Of a stretch of DNA of 46,158 bases, positions 33,248 through 42,545 are shown piece after piece. The position numbers were made by a program, and so were the translations under genes. A model generated the notes under the pieces. That model did not search any database. It was given only the letters and a program-made list of their open reading frames with translations, and was not told where the DNA came from. Position 1 is the stretch's first letter; each line of letters starts with the position of its first letter. Origin of the DNA: Brevundimonas sp. GTDB taxonomy: Bacteria; Pseudomonadota; Alphaproteobacteria; Caulobacterales; Caulobacteraceae. The stretch lies in contig NZ_JAIXTC010000001.1 in assembly GCF_027484365.1 (NCBI RefSeq), positions 1-46,158 on the forward strand, in the 5' to 3' direction.

Positions 33248-34132
33248 ATGCAAAGTCCGTTCTGGCACTACAACACGACCTTCGACGCTCAGGAGATCAT
33301 GCGTCGATACGCTGTCGAGACACCGAGTCCGCGCGAGGGCCTTCTGGTCAACTTCCTCGACGTCGCTGTCGACCCCAAAGTTCTGCCGTCCATTCTCGCG
33401 CCTATGGCGGGGACGGTCGAGGACCTACCGATCCCAGCGAACTGGCATGCAGACATCGCCGAATGGGGCGCAGCCCTGCGCGCCGTCGATCTGTCTGGTC
33501 AGCGTTTCACGATGATTGAACTCGGTTGCGGCTGGGGCTGCTGGATGAACAACTCCGGCGCCGCCGCGCGTAGCACTGGCCGAGAGGTTCATGTCATTGG
33601 CATCGAAGGCGACCAAGGCCACCTGAAGTTTGCCGAAGAGGCTCTGGACAGGAACGGCTTCGATCGTTCGCAATGGACATTGGTGTCTGGCATCGCGGCG
33701 GGCAAAGCCGGCACCGCTCTGTTCCCGATCCAGGACCAAGCTGGCGGATCATGGGGTCTGGAACCCGTTTTTGGTGCCGATGAAGAACAGACGCAAAAAG
33801 CTGTCGACAGCGGGCGATTCGAAGCCTTGCCCATGGTGCCGCTGAGCGACGTCGTCCGCGACCACGATCGTATCGACCTACTGCACATTGACATTCAGGG
33901 CGGTGAGATCGGCTTTGTGTCGGACTGTCTCGATGTTATGAATGAGAAAGTCGCATACTTGGTCATCGGCACGCACAGTCGCCAAATCGAAGGCGAGCTG
34001 TTCGATATTCTCGGCGGCGCTGGTTGGCTTCTCGAGATGGAACGCCCGGCCGTCCTGATGCTGACGGTCGATGGCCCGATCACGACCGTTGACGGCCTCC
34101 AGGGTTGGCGGAACCTTCGTCTTCTGCCCTGA
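33248..34132 (+). CDS. SAM-dependent methyltransferase, FkbM-like
   Basis: 294 residues. Rossmann motif I is MIELGCGWGCWMNNSG (residues about 90-105); motif II is VHVIGIEGDQGHLKFAEEAL. The later IDLLHIDIQGGEIGFVSDCL is the FkbM (Methyltransf_21) catalytic-region signature, followed by LVIGTHSRQIEGELFDIL. Such enzymes O-methylate sugars in capsule and O-antigen clusters. The ATG at 33248 is chosen; an upstream in-frame ATG at 33176 lies in the spacer after the stem-loop. Hand counts of several 60-base lines give 47-62% GC, below the roughly 68% of the following gmd/rmd genes, which suggests a different history. Confidence 0.82.
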   Translation: MQSPFWHYNTTFDAQEIMRRYAVETPSPREGLLVNFLDVAVDPKVLPSILAPMAGTVEDLPIPANWHADIAEWGAALRAVDLSGQRFTMIELGCGWGCWMNNSGAAARSTGREVHVIGIEGDQGHLKFAEEALDRNGFDRSQWTLVSGIAAGKAGTALFPIQDQAGGSWGLEPVFGADEEQTQKAVDSGRFEALPMVPLSDVVRDHDRIDLLHIDIQGGEIGFVSDCLDVMNEKVAYLVIGTHSRQIEGELFDILGGAGWLLEMERPAVLMLTVDGPITTVDGLQGWRNLRLLP

Positions 34133-34192
34133 TCCCGACAGGCCCAAACTGATTCGCTTAATCCGTGCGCGGCGGCACCCGTCTGACACAGG

Positions 34193-34214
34193 CGCAGAAT
34201 CTCGAGATTCTGCG
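34193..34214. repeat. Perfect 22-bp palindrome
   Basis: CGCAGAATCTC is followed immediately by its exact reverse complement, with no loop bases. Four further bases on each side (GACA and TGTC) can pair after a short asymmetric bulge. It is 60 bases after the methyltransferase stop and about 200 before gmd. It could be an operator for a dimeric regulator, or the stem of a terminator, though no clean U-run follows. Confidence 0.85.
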
Positions 34215-34375
34215 TGTCGTTTCCCCGATACGCGCGACCTTCACTCTTTCGTTGGCGGGGGCGATTGCCAGGTCGAAGATCGTCGCCTGTAGCTGTATCT
34301 GTCAGTGCTACCGCGTTCGTACGCCACAGCTCTTCGGGCAAATAGCTGTTGTCTGTCGGCATCTTGCGCGGCTAA

Positions 34376-35401
<1,026 letters not shown>

Positions 35402-35406
35402 GATCG

Positions 35407-36354
35407 ATGGCCGCTGACCGGGCGGACCATCGGGTTCTGGTGACGGGCGCGGCGGGCTTCGTCGGCTCGCGACTGATGCGACGGCTGGAGCAGACCTCCG
35501 CCACAGTCATTGGCCTTGTCGGCCCCAACGGCACGAATGATCCGGTCGCGGTCGATCTGACCGACGCCCCGGCCCTCGCCCGCGTGATCGCGGACTTTCG
35601 GCCCTCTACCGTCGTCCATCTGGCCGCCATGTCGTCCGTCGGCGACGGCAGCGTAACGCCCGACACGGTCTGGACTGTCAATTTCGACGGCACCCGCGCC
35701 CTCGCGAAGGCGATGCGCGCTCTTCCGGAACCGGCCCGTCTGATCTTCGCCTCCAGCGCCGAGGTCTATGGCCGTCACTTCAACGCCGGCCCCCGCGACG
35801 AGACCTCGGCCCTGGCCCCCGCCTCGCCCTATGCCCGCACCAAGGCCGCCTGCGAGTATCTGCTGTCCGATATGGCCGGCGAAGCCCTGTCGGTCGTCGT
35901 TCTGCGGCTGTTCAACCACACCGGTCCGGGTCAGGACGAGAGGTTCGTGGCCCCCAGTTTCGCGGCCCAGATCGCCCGGGCGATCCGCGACGGCGGCGAC
36001 AGTATCTCCGTCGGCAATCTGGACGCAGTGCGGGACTTCAGCGACGTCGACGACGTCATTGAGGCCTATCTCGCCGTCATAGAAGACGGCGCTCCCCCGT
36101 CGCCGTTCGAAGTCTACAACGTCGGTTCGGGCAGGCCGGTCGCCATCCGGACCATCCTCGACGCCCTGGTCGAACAGTCGGGAAGGCCGATCAAGGCCGT
36201 GCCTGCGCCGGACCGTATGCGTGCGTCCGACGTGCCGCGGGCGGAAGGTGTCTTCGACAAGTTCCACGACCGTTACGGCTGGTCGGCGACCACACCGCTG
36301 CAGACCACCGCCGCCGCTGTCCTGAAGCACGAGATGGGTCGCCACTCCGCCTGA
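35407..36354 (+). CDS. rmd: GDP-6-deoxy-D-mannose reductase (Rmd-like)
   Basis: 315 residues, SDR: VLVTGAAGFVGSRLMRRLEQ at the N-terminus, TVVHLAAMSSVGDG, FASSAEVYGRHFN, SPYARTKAACEYLL with the Tyr-Lys pair, LRLFNHTGPGQDERFVAPSF and NLDAVRDFSDVDDVIEAYL. The last two are the Rmd signature. With Gmd it should make GDP-D-rhamnose, a donor used for D-rhamnan O-antigens and capsules. GDP-L-fucose synthase is excluded by the absence of the fucose-synthase motifs. Only 5 bases separate it from gmd. A strong stem-loop covers its stop codon region. Confidence 0.86.
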   Translation: MAADRADHRVLVTGAAGFVGSRLMRRLEQTSATVIGLVGPNGTNDPVAVDLTDAPALARVIADFRPSTVVHLAAMSSVGDGSVTPDTVWTVNFDGTRALAKAMRALPEPARLIFASSAEVYGRHFNAGPRDETSALAPASPYARTKAACEYLLSDMAGEALSVVVLRLFNHTGPGQDERFVAPSFAAQIARAIRDGGDSISVGNLDAVRDFSDVDDVIEAYLAVIEDGAPPSPFEVYNVGSGRPVAIRTILDALVEQSGRPIKAVPAPDRMRASDVPRAEGVFDKFHDRYGWSATTPLQTTAAAVLKHEMGRHSA

Positions 36355-36389
36355 CCCTTGCCCGAGCCGCGGCTCCGGGAAGGGTCAGG
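36350..36389. terminator. Bidirectional stem-loop between rmd and the RTX protease gene
   Basis: CCTGACCCTT (36350-36359) pairs with AAGGGTCAGG (36380-36389), and CCCG/CGGG plus AGCC/GGCT extend the stem with single-base bulges. It contains the rmd stop and precedes the protease stop (36400) by 10 bases. It is symmetric, so it could terminate both convergent transcripts, although neither side has a long U-run. Confidence 0.7.
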
Positions 36390-36399
36390 CGACGGCGAA

Positions 36400-39300
36400 T
36401 CACATCCAGTCGCTGTGAACATGGCCATTGTGCAGGGCGTCGATGACGCCGGCGTCCGGCAGGCTCGCAACGGGCATGAACTCTTCGGACGGCAAGATCC
36501 AGCTTGGCGCGGCAGCGAAGATACCGCGCGCGGCGATCGGCTCAAGGTGGTCGAACACGATGTTGCCGCCACCGACCGGCAGTATGAAGTCGTCGGCCAG
36601 GGACAAGACCTGGACAAAATCGCCAATCGTAACCGGAACCGTCTGCGGCCCCATGTCGATCACGTCGGTATCGAAATGCAGACCGACCTGCGCGTCGTCG
36701 ACCAGCGGAGAGACCTGGGCGCCGGCGTCCTTGGCGTCCTGATGCAGGCCGAGGGAGGAATCGATCAGCGGGGAGACCTGCGGGCCGTCATGCTTGGCGT
36801 CGACCGGATCAACCGGGCTGCCGACGTAGCCGTCGTAGCGAATACCGCCAGACCAGGATGCAGCGGTCAGCGCGATATGCTCGGCGCTCTCAGAGAAACC
36901 GATGACCACCTGCGCCCGACTTGTTCCGCTCGCTAGCGTGTTAACCCACGCCGCAATGCCTGCAGGATCGCCTTCACGGTTCAGGCAGAATCGGTAGAGC
37001 TGCTCGACGAAGGCCTGGTTCGACAAAGCCCCATAACGCGCCTGGAACTCGGCCGAGGCGACAAAGGCTCCTGCGATCGTGGCCAGGCTCGTGCCGCTCT
37101 CATATGCGGCAACCCAGCCGGCGAGCCCGCCTGGATCGGGCAGACGATCAAGAGTGGCGTCATAGAGGCGCGCGATCACCTGGGCCTCGGCGTCCGGCAC
37201 CCACAGCCCGGCGGCTAGGGTCGCCGCCGTGCGTAGCTGGTTCTCCGGACTCTCGGAGAAGCCGACCACGACCTGCCCCCGGGACATGCCGCCGTTCAGG
37301 GCCGCCACCCAGCCGGCGATTCCGCCGGGATCGCCGGTTCGGCCCAGGGCGAACTGATAGAGTTGTTCCACGAACGACTGGTTGTTCAGCGCCCCGAACC
37401 GGGCCTGAAACTCTGCGGAGGCGACGAAGTTGTTAGCCAGGCCTTGCAACCCCACGGCCCCGAGCGCCGCGACCTGTGCCTCCAGCCCGCCCTGATCGGG
37501 AGCCCGGTTCAGAGTCGCGCTGTAAAGCCGCATAACCTGGGCGGAGGCGCTCGTCGCATCGAACGTCAGTATCCCGTCGACGAAGCTCAGGTTCTCGATT
37601 GAGGTCAGTGTGTCCGTGCCGTCGCTGGCGCCGCTGACCGAGGTCGAGCTGGTCGTATACTGGCGGCGCAACCCGCTGAAACCGGCAGTATCGATCCCGT
37701 CTCCTCCGTTCAGCGTATCGTTGCCGGTTCCGCCTGCCAGGGTGTCATTCGCCGACCCTCCAGTGAGGGTATCGTTGCCCGCTTCGCCGTAGAGCGTTGA
37801 TCCCGTCAGGGTCAGGGGCACGACCGCATGGTTGGCGACCGAGACGTGCAATGTATAGGTGCCGCCCGCCGTCGGCGCGACGCTGGAGGTGGAGCCCGTC
37901 CCGGTGGACGACCACTGGCCCACGACGACGTAGTAGACGCCTGCCGTGGTAGCCGTGAACGTCAGGTTCGAATCCGTGGCCGGGCCGCCGTCGGGCGTTG
38001 AATCGTCGTTGCTGGCGACTTCCGCCCCGCCGGGCCCGATCAGGTTCAGGGTCGTGTCAAACGAGCCGTTATCGATATCGAGGGTGATTGTCTGACCCGC
38101 CGCGACGGTGAAGGCGTAGTATTCCATGCCGCCGTGGGTGGTCGCAGTGACCGTCGCATGCGGAATGGTCGTCGAATTGGCGATCTCGGTGCTGGCCAGA
38201 AGATCGAACGCCCCATCCAGAGAGATGGCGGTTCCTGTCGTGGCATTGGCCGTAGCCCGCGCCTTGACCACATCGGGAGCCCCGCCAGTCTGGGCGCCCG
38301 CGCCCGCTGTGATCACGTCGTCTCCCGCGCCGCCGCTGATCGTGTCGTTGCCGCCGTTGCCGTCCAGCCGGTCGTTTCCGGCGCTGCCGGTTATGGTGTC
38401 GGCGAAGGTGCTGCCGACAACCCATTCGACGCCGGTCAGGGTGTCCGCACCCGCACCGCCACTTGCCGTTCCAGAGGTCAGATTGACCGTCACACCGGCC
38501 CCGGCCGCGGCGTAGCTGACCTGGTCGACGCCATTCCCGCCGTTAAGGGTGTCGTTGCCCAGGCCGCCGGTCAGGATGTCGTCTCCGTCGCCGCCCGAGA
38601 TATTGTCGTCGCCCGAACCGCCGTCCAGCCTGTCATTGCCACCGAGGCCGGACAGGACGTCGTTGCCGCCGAGGCCGTTCAGGGTGTCGGCAGACGCCGT
38701 GCCGGTCATCGTGTTGTTGAGGATGTCGCCGCTGACATTCAGCCCGCCGGTGAAGGCGGCTGCGATCGTCTGGTCAGCGAAACGCAGGAACTCGACGTTC
38801 GAAATTGTGTCGGTGCCGTCGGGACCCGAGACCGTCGCCGTGTTGCCGCTGTAGGTGATGGTGTACTGGGCGCGGTTGCCGCTGAACACCACGGTGTCGG
38901 AGCCGAGGCCGCCGTCGATCCGGTCATTGCCGGCGCCGCCCGTCAGGACGTTGTCGCCGGAACTGCCGAAGAGAGTGTCTGCGCCAGAGCCGCCGATCGC
39001 ATTCTCGATCACGGCGCCGATCGCGATGGAGACGTTGCCGATCAGGGCGCCGACGTTGGAGAAACTGCCCTGGCGCAGGTCGATGACCTGGGCATTGCTG
39101 TAGCCGGAGAAGTCGAACGTGTCGGTCCCGCCGGCGTCCCAGACCGCGAAGATCAGGGCCGTGGTGTTGGAGGTCGCGCTGAACCAGGCCTGGCCTGCGT
39201 TGGAGTTGAAGCCGTAGGTGTTGTTACCCGTGCGGGTCGTCATATTGGCGCCGTACAGGCGCTGGGCCGCGGCGATATCGTCCAGGAGCGGAGCAGAGGA

Positions 39301-40122
39301 GTACCGGCCAGAACCGAAGCTGGCCCCGGTGTTGGTCTCGCTGAAATAGCTCATGATCGAGTACTGGCGGCTGTCCTCGAAATAGCCGGCGTTGGCGGCA
39401 TAGGTCAGGGACTGGCCGGGCGCCGCATTGTAGGCCGCCGGGTGCGACAGGCCGATCGCATGGCCGATCTCGTGGGTCAGCACCTGCTGACCGTAACCCA
39501 GCAGGACCGGCGTGGCGTTGTAGGACAGGCTGTTGTTGATCCAGACGTCGCCGCTGTTGCTGGTGTCGGACCGGGTGGCGGGCAGATAGGCGAAGGCGGC
39601 CGCGCCGTCGGAGCCGGACGAATAGTTGCCGAACAGCATGGTGGCGCCGTCCGAGAAGCCGTCGCCGGCGTCCACCCGGGTGAAGGTGATGTTGGCCACT
39701 TCGGACCAGGACGCCAGGGCCAGCAGGGTGGCGGCGATCTGCGCCTCGGTGAACCGTGAGAAGCCGGTCGTATCCGACGGCATGGTCGTCGGCGCCGTCG
39801 AGCGGAAGGCGAAGGTGACCGTCCCCGGCTGGCCCAGCGTCGTGGTCCAGGCCACGTTCGAACGCGTGATCTGCGCTCCGGCGGCGCCGGTCGTCAGCGA
39901 CACCCGGCCATTCGGGCCGAAACCGCCGCGATCGTCGGCGTTCAGCAGGGACAGCGGCCCGCCGCCCTCCTCGAAGATCGCGTGGAACCCTCCGCAGCAG
40001 CCGCACGGGGTATAGCCGCCGACATCGCCGAAACTGCCCTGACCCTCCGTGCCGAACAGGCGGGCGTTGCCCAGTGAGTAATTCAGTCCTTGCAGCGCCA
40101 GGGCAGGGGTCATGATGTTCAC
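36400..40122 (-). CDS. Serralysin-like RTX metalloprotease with PPC and DUF4214 domains
   Basis: 1240 residues. No Sec signal; residues 38-50 carry a cysteine cluster (TPCGCCGGFHAIF). Peptidase M10 domain about 85-300: zinc site THEIGHAIGLSHP (His217, Glu218, His221, His227) and Met-turn YSIMSY. Serralysin C-terminal-type domain and RTX nonapeptides GGxGxDxUx at about 375-412, 465-535, 575-612 and 770-812. A pre-peptidase C-terminal (PPC) domain is inserted at about 637-765 (YYAFTVAAGQTITLDIDNG). Two or more DUF4214 units lie at about 865-1085. The unusual tail (1091-1240) has repeats of the form GPQVSPL. The RTX repeats bind calcium outside the cell and imply type I secretion; T1SS genes are not in the window. 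The roles of the cysteine cluster and tail are unknown. Confidence 0.9.
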   Translation of the reverse strand: MNIMTPALALQGLNYSLGNARLFGTEGQGSFGDVGGYTPCGCCGGFHAIFEEGGGPLSLLNADDRGGFGPNGRVSLTTGAAGAQITRSNVAWTTTLGQPGTVTFAFRSTAPTTMPSDTTGFSRFTEAQIAATLLALASWSEVANITFTRVDAGDGFSDGATMLFGNYSSGSDGAAAFAYLPATRSDTSNSGDVWINNSLSYNATPVLLGYGQQVLTHEIGHAIGLSHPAAYNAAPGQSLTYAANAGYFEDSRQYSIMSYFSETNTGASFGSGRYSSAPLLDDIAAAQRLYGANMTTRTGNNTYGFNSNAGQAWFSATSNTTALIFAVWDAGGTDTFDFSGYSNAQVIDLRQGSFSNVGALIGNVSIAIGAVIENAIGGSGADTLFGSSGDNVLTGGAGNDRIDGGLGSDTVVFSGNRAQYTITYSGNTATVSGPDGTDTISNVEFLRFADQTIAAAFTGGLNVSGDILNNTMTGTASADTLNGLGGNDVLSGLGGNDRLDGGSGDDNISGGDGDDILTGGLGNDTLNGGNGVDQVSYAAAGAGVTVNLTSGTASGGAGADTLTGVEWVVGSTFADTITGSAGNDRLDGNGGNDTISGGAGDDVITAGAGAQTGGAPDVVKARATANATTGTAISLDGAFDLLASTEIANSTTIPHATVTATTHGGMEYYAFTVAAGQTITLDIDNGSFDTTLNLIGPGGAEVASNDDSTPDGGPATDSNLTFTATTAGVYYVVVGQWSSTGTGSTSSVAPTAGGTYTLHVSVANHAVVPLTLTGSTLYGEAGNDTLTGGSANDTLAGGTGNDTLNGGDGIDTAGFSGLRRQYTTSSTSVSGASDGTDTLTSIENLSFVDGILTFDATSASAQVMRLYSATLNRAPDQGGLEAQVAALGAVGLQGLANNFVASAEFQARFGALNNQSFVEQLYQFALGRTGDPGGIAGWVAALNGGMSRGQVVVGFSESPENQLRTAATLAAGLWVPDAEAQVIARLYDATLDRLPDPGGLAGWVAAYESGTSLATIAGAFVASAEFQARYGALSNQAFVEQLYRFCLNREGDPAGIAAWVNTLASGTSRAQVVIGFSESAEHIALTAASWSGGIRYDGYVGSPVDPVDAKHDGPQVSPLIDSSLGLHQDAKDAGAQVSPLVDDAQVGLHFDTDVIDMGPQTVPVTIGDFVQVLSLADDFILPVGGGNIVFDHLEPIAARGIFAAAPSWILPSEEFMPVASLPDAGVIDALHNGHVHSDWM

Positions 40123-40143
40123 ACTCTGCTTACGAGAGACCCC

Positions 40144-40171
40144 ACCCTAACGGATGCACGGCGGGTCACAA
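40144..40171 (-). promoter_or_regulatory. Candidate promoter of the RTX protease gene
   Basis: On the minus strand TTGTGA (complement of 40166-40171), 14 bases, GTTAGGGT (complement of 40144-40151). A loose match to the Caulobacter housekeeping consensus, about 20 bases before the ATG. Weak evidence. Confidence 0.25.
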
Positions 40172-40222
40172 GCGGGGCAGGTGGTTTATGGAACAAGTAA
40201 GGGTGATCCGCGTTGCCGCGTT

Positions 40223-42436
40223 CTACCCGAAGCTGATGTCGGACATTCCCTTCAGCCCCTCGGCCCGCCCCGTCTCGGCCAGCTGACCGAAGGCGGCGGC
40301 GATATGGTAAAGCGAGCTCGCGGGCGCCGGCTCGTCGATGAAACCACCCTGCGGCAGGCGCTTGTCGCGCCATAGCCCGTCAGGCGTCAGGTAGAGCCAC
40401 AAGGCTCTGAGCGCTGTCGCCGCATCCTCCAGCAGCTGCTGACGTTCGCCGTCAATGGCCGACTCTGCGAGGATCAACGAGGCCTTGAGCCATTCGGTCT
40501 GGGGCCACAGCCGGGCCCGCCGGCTGCGCACGGTTCCGTCGTCGTTCAGCGCATCGACAGCGATCATCGGGCGATCAGAGACGCCCTTCCGACCCGCAGC
40601 GTAGAGACGTCGGGCTGCCTCCGTCACATCGGCCCGCCCCCGCGCCCGACCCACACGGGCCAGCAGCCAGGCCCATTCGAACTGGTGTCCCGGTTCGACC
40701 AGCCGACCGTCCTCCCCTGCCGCCGGCGCCCAGTCGGGGCCGAAGAATTCGCGCAGGAAGCCGCCATCGGGATCGATGAATTTCGTCAGGGCCAGGTCGA
40801 CGACCCGGTCGGCCAGCGCCATCCACCCGGCGTCGCCGCCGGCAGCCTCCCAGCCGAGGCAGGCCTCGAGCAGGTGCATGTGGGCGTTGGACTGGTAAGG
40901 CTGGTCGCCTGCCTCGATCAGCCCCCCGGTCTCCGGCGCATGGGCGAGGAGGGAGTCACGCAGGGCGACCGCCCGTGTCTCCAGGGCGGGATCGTCGATC
41001 CCTGCGCTCTTCGCCGCGGACAGGGCGAACAGGACGAAGGCCTGGTCATACAGATAGGCCGTTTCGTCGAGCGGCGCCCCCTCGGGCGTCAGCGTGGTCC
41101 GGCACAGGCCGTCAGGCCTCAGATAGTCGGCGTACAGCCGCTCGAGGCCGCGCTCGACGATGCCGCGCCATGGTCCCTGCCAGCCGTTCAGACCGGCGTT
41201 GGCATAGACGAAGATCTGGCGCGCCTGCACGCGCGCGCGCCGCGGCAGCGTCAGCGTCCGCCCGTCCAGCGACAGGACCTCGGCGAAGCCCCCGTCCGCC
41301 CCCTGGCCCAGGGTCGACCAGACCGGCAGGGCTCGGAGCCGCATCCAGTCGGCGAACCGGACCGCGCCCCCGGCCAGATCCTCCTGGGGCGCCGGCGCGA
41401 AGTCGAGATGGCGCGGCGAGGTCGCCTTGATCCGGTCGACCACTTTCTTGACGCCCTGGGACTGCGACAGGTCGCAGACCAGGACCGCGTCCTCCTCGAC
41501 CACAATGGCCAGGTTCCGCACGCCGAGGGCCGCGACCAGGATGCCGTCGGGCGCACGCACCAGACAACCCTCGGCGTCCTCGAAGATGTGCTGGCCCGTG
41601 CCGCCTTCACCCGAGGCGGCGATGGAGTCCCAGGCCCCGAGATCCGACCAGGCGAAGTCAACTTCCAGCACCGAGGCCCGGACGGTCTTTTCCATCACCG
41701 CATAGTCGATCGAGATTTTCGGCGAGGCTGCAAAGGCCGATCCCAGCGTCTGCACCGTCCCGGACGCCTCGTCCGGCAAGGCCGACCTGACGGCGTCCAG
41801 AACCGCCGGCGCATGGGCGGTCATTTCGTCAATCAGTGCGGCGGCGGAGACGATGAAATTGCCGCTGTTCCACAGATAGCCGGCGTCGATGTAGGCCTGC
41901 GCCTGGGTCCGGTCCGGCTTTTCGACGAACGAATCGACCGCCGACAACCCGCGCCCGGACGGCTTGATATAGCCATAGGCCTGCGACGCCTCCGACGGCA
42001 TGACCCCCAGGGTCACGATCCGCCCTTCGGCGGCTGCGCCGGCCGCGGCGGTCACCGCCTCGCGGAAGGCCTCATGGTCGGGAATATGGTGGTCGGACGC
42101 GACGAAGGCGATGATCGCGTTCGGGTCGTGTCGCGCGGCCCAGGCGGCGGCGGCGGCCATGGCGGCGGCCGAGTCCCGCGCTTCGGGCTCGAGCAGGACC
42201 TGGGCCTCGATCTCGAGCTCGGCCAGTTGATCGACGATCCAGTCGCGGTGACGCACGCCGCCCACGACGATGAGCTTTCCGTCGTCCCCGGCGAGGGGCG
42301 CAACGCGCGCTGCGGTCTCCTGGAACAGCGAGCGGTTGCCCGCAAGCGGGATGAACTGCTTGGGCCGCGAGGGTCGCGAGGCCGGCCACAATCGGGTCCC
42401 GGCTCCGCCGCACATGATTACAGGATAAAGCGCCAT
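40223..42436 (-). CDS. manC: Mannose-1-phosphate guanylyltransferase fused to an AGE-type isomerase domain
   Basis: 737 residues. Residues 1-about 340: ManC-type NTP transferase with MCGGAGTRLWPASR and PKQFIPL (pyrophosphorylase signature and Lys), FVASDHHI, FVEKPD, WNSGNFIV and FAWSDLGAWDS. Instead of the usual C-terminal cupin isomerase there is an AGE/YihS-type alpha-barrel domain (about 380-737): ETAYLYDQAFVLFAL, NAHMHLLEACLGWE, EPGHQFEWAWLLARVGRARG and RLWPQTEWLKASLI. The AGE part probably interconverts fructose-6-P and mannose-6-P; the ManC part makes GDP-mannose. A phosphomannomutase is still needed from elsewhere. It feeds gmd and rmd. The start has no ribosome site; see the candidate promoter next to it. 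Confidence 0.88.
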   Translation of the reverse strand: MALYPVIMCGGAGTRLWPASRPSRPKQFIPLAGNRSLFQETAARVAPLAGDDGKLIVVGGVRHRDWIVDQLAELEIEAQVLLEPEARDSAAAMAAAAAWAARHDPNAIIAFVASDHHIPDHEAFREAVTAAAGAAAEGRIVTLGVMPSEASQAYGYIKPSGRGLSAVDSFVEKPDRTQAQAYIDAGYLWNSGNFIVSAAALIDEMTAHAPAVLDAVRSALPDEASGTVQTLGSAFAASPKISIDYAVMEKTVRASVLEVDFAWSDLGAWDSIAASGEGGTGQHIFEDAEGCLVRAPDGILVAALGVRNLAIVVEEDAVLVCDLSQSQGVKKVVDRIKATSPRHLDFAPAPQEDLAGGAVRFADWMRLRALPVWSTLGQGADGGFAEVLSLDGRTLTLPRRARVQARQIFVYANAGLNGWQGPWRGIVERGLERLYADYLRPDGLCRTTLTPEGAPLDETAYLYDQAFVLFALSAAKSAGIDDPALETRAVALRDSLLAHAPETGGLIEAGDQPYQSNAHMHLLEACLGWEAAGGDAGWMALADRVVDLALTKFIDPDGGFLREFFGPDWAPAAGEDGRLVEPGHQFEWAWLLARVGRARGRADVTEAARRLYAAGRKGVSDRPMIAVDALNDDGTVRSRRARLWPQTEWLKASLILAESAIDGERQQLLEDAATALRALWLYLTPDGLWRDKRLPQGGFIDEPAPASSLYHIAAAFGQLAETGRAEGLKGMSDISFG

Positions 42437-42442
42437 GAGGGT

Positions 42443-42470
42443 GCTTTAGCCGGATTGAGCCGTTTGGCAA
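42443..42470 (-). promoter_or_regulatory. Candidate manC promoter, possibly giving a leaderless mRNA
   Basis: On the minus strand TTGCCA (complement of 42465-42470), 14 bases, GCTAAAGC (complement of 42443-42450), the latter matching GCTANAWC at seven of eight positions. A start 6-8 bases downstream would fall at or next to the manC ATG (42436), and no ribosome binding site precedes that ATG. Confidence 0.45.
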
Positions 42471-42476
42471 ACGGCT
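42458..42476. promoter_or_regulatory. 19-bp inverted repeat overlapping the manC -35 (candidate operator)
   Basis: AGCCGTTTG, one base (G), CAAACGGCT: perfect 9-bp half sites around base 42467. It covers the candidate -35 hexamer and sits in the divergent spacer between manC and the sulfotransferase gene, a natural place for a repressor. Confidence 0.6.
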
Positions 42477-42480
42477 GCGC

Positions 42481-42518
42481 CACGTTGTGCAACGGCCTCG
42501 ACTGGGGCAAACAACGTG
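42481..42518. repeat. Second inverted repeat in the manC/sulfotransferase spacer
   Basis: CACGTTGT (42481-42488) and ACAACGTG (42511-42518) are exact reverse complements 22 bases apart. They may be paired binding half-sites or the foot of a stem-loop in the sulfotransferase leader. Confidence 0.5.
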
Positions 42519-42545
42519 TCGTGCGATCAGGGGGTTAGGCGAACC

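Noticed and set aside
38300..39000. Short repeated DNA units that could look like a CRISPR or tandem-repeat array
   Set aside because: The period is about 27 bases and in frame, encoding GGxGxD nonapeptides; these are RTX coding repeats without unique spacers.
38134..39759. A 541-codon plus-strand frame rich in Gly, Val and Arg
   Set aside because: It is the complement of RTX repeat DNA; the repeats make it long and regular. The minus-strand protein has clear M10 and RTX motifs.
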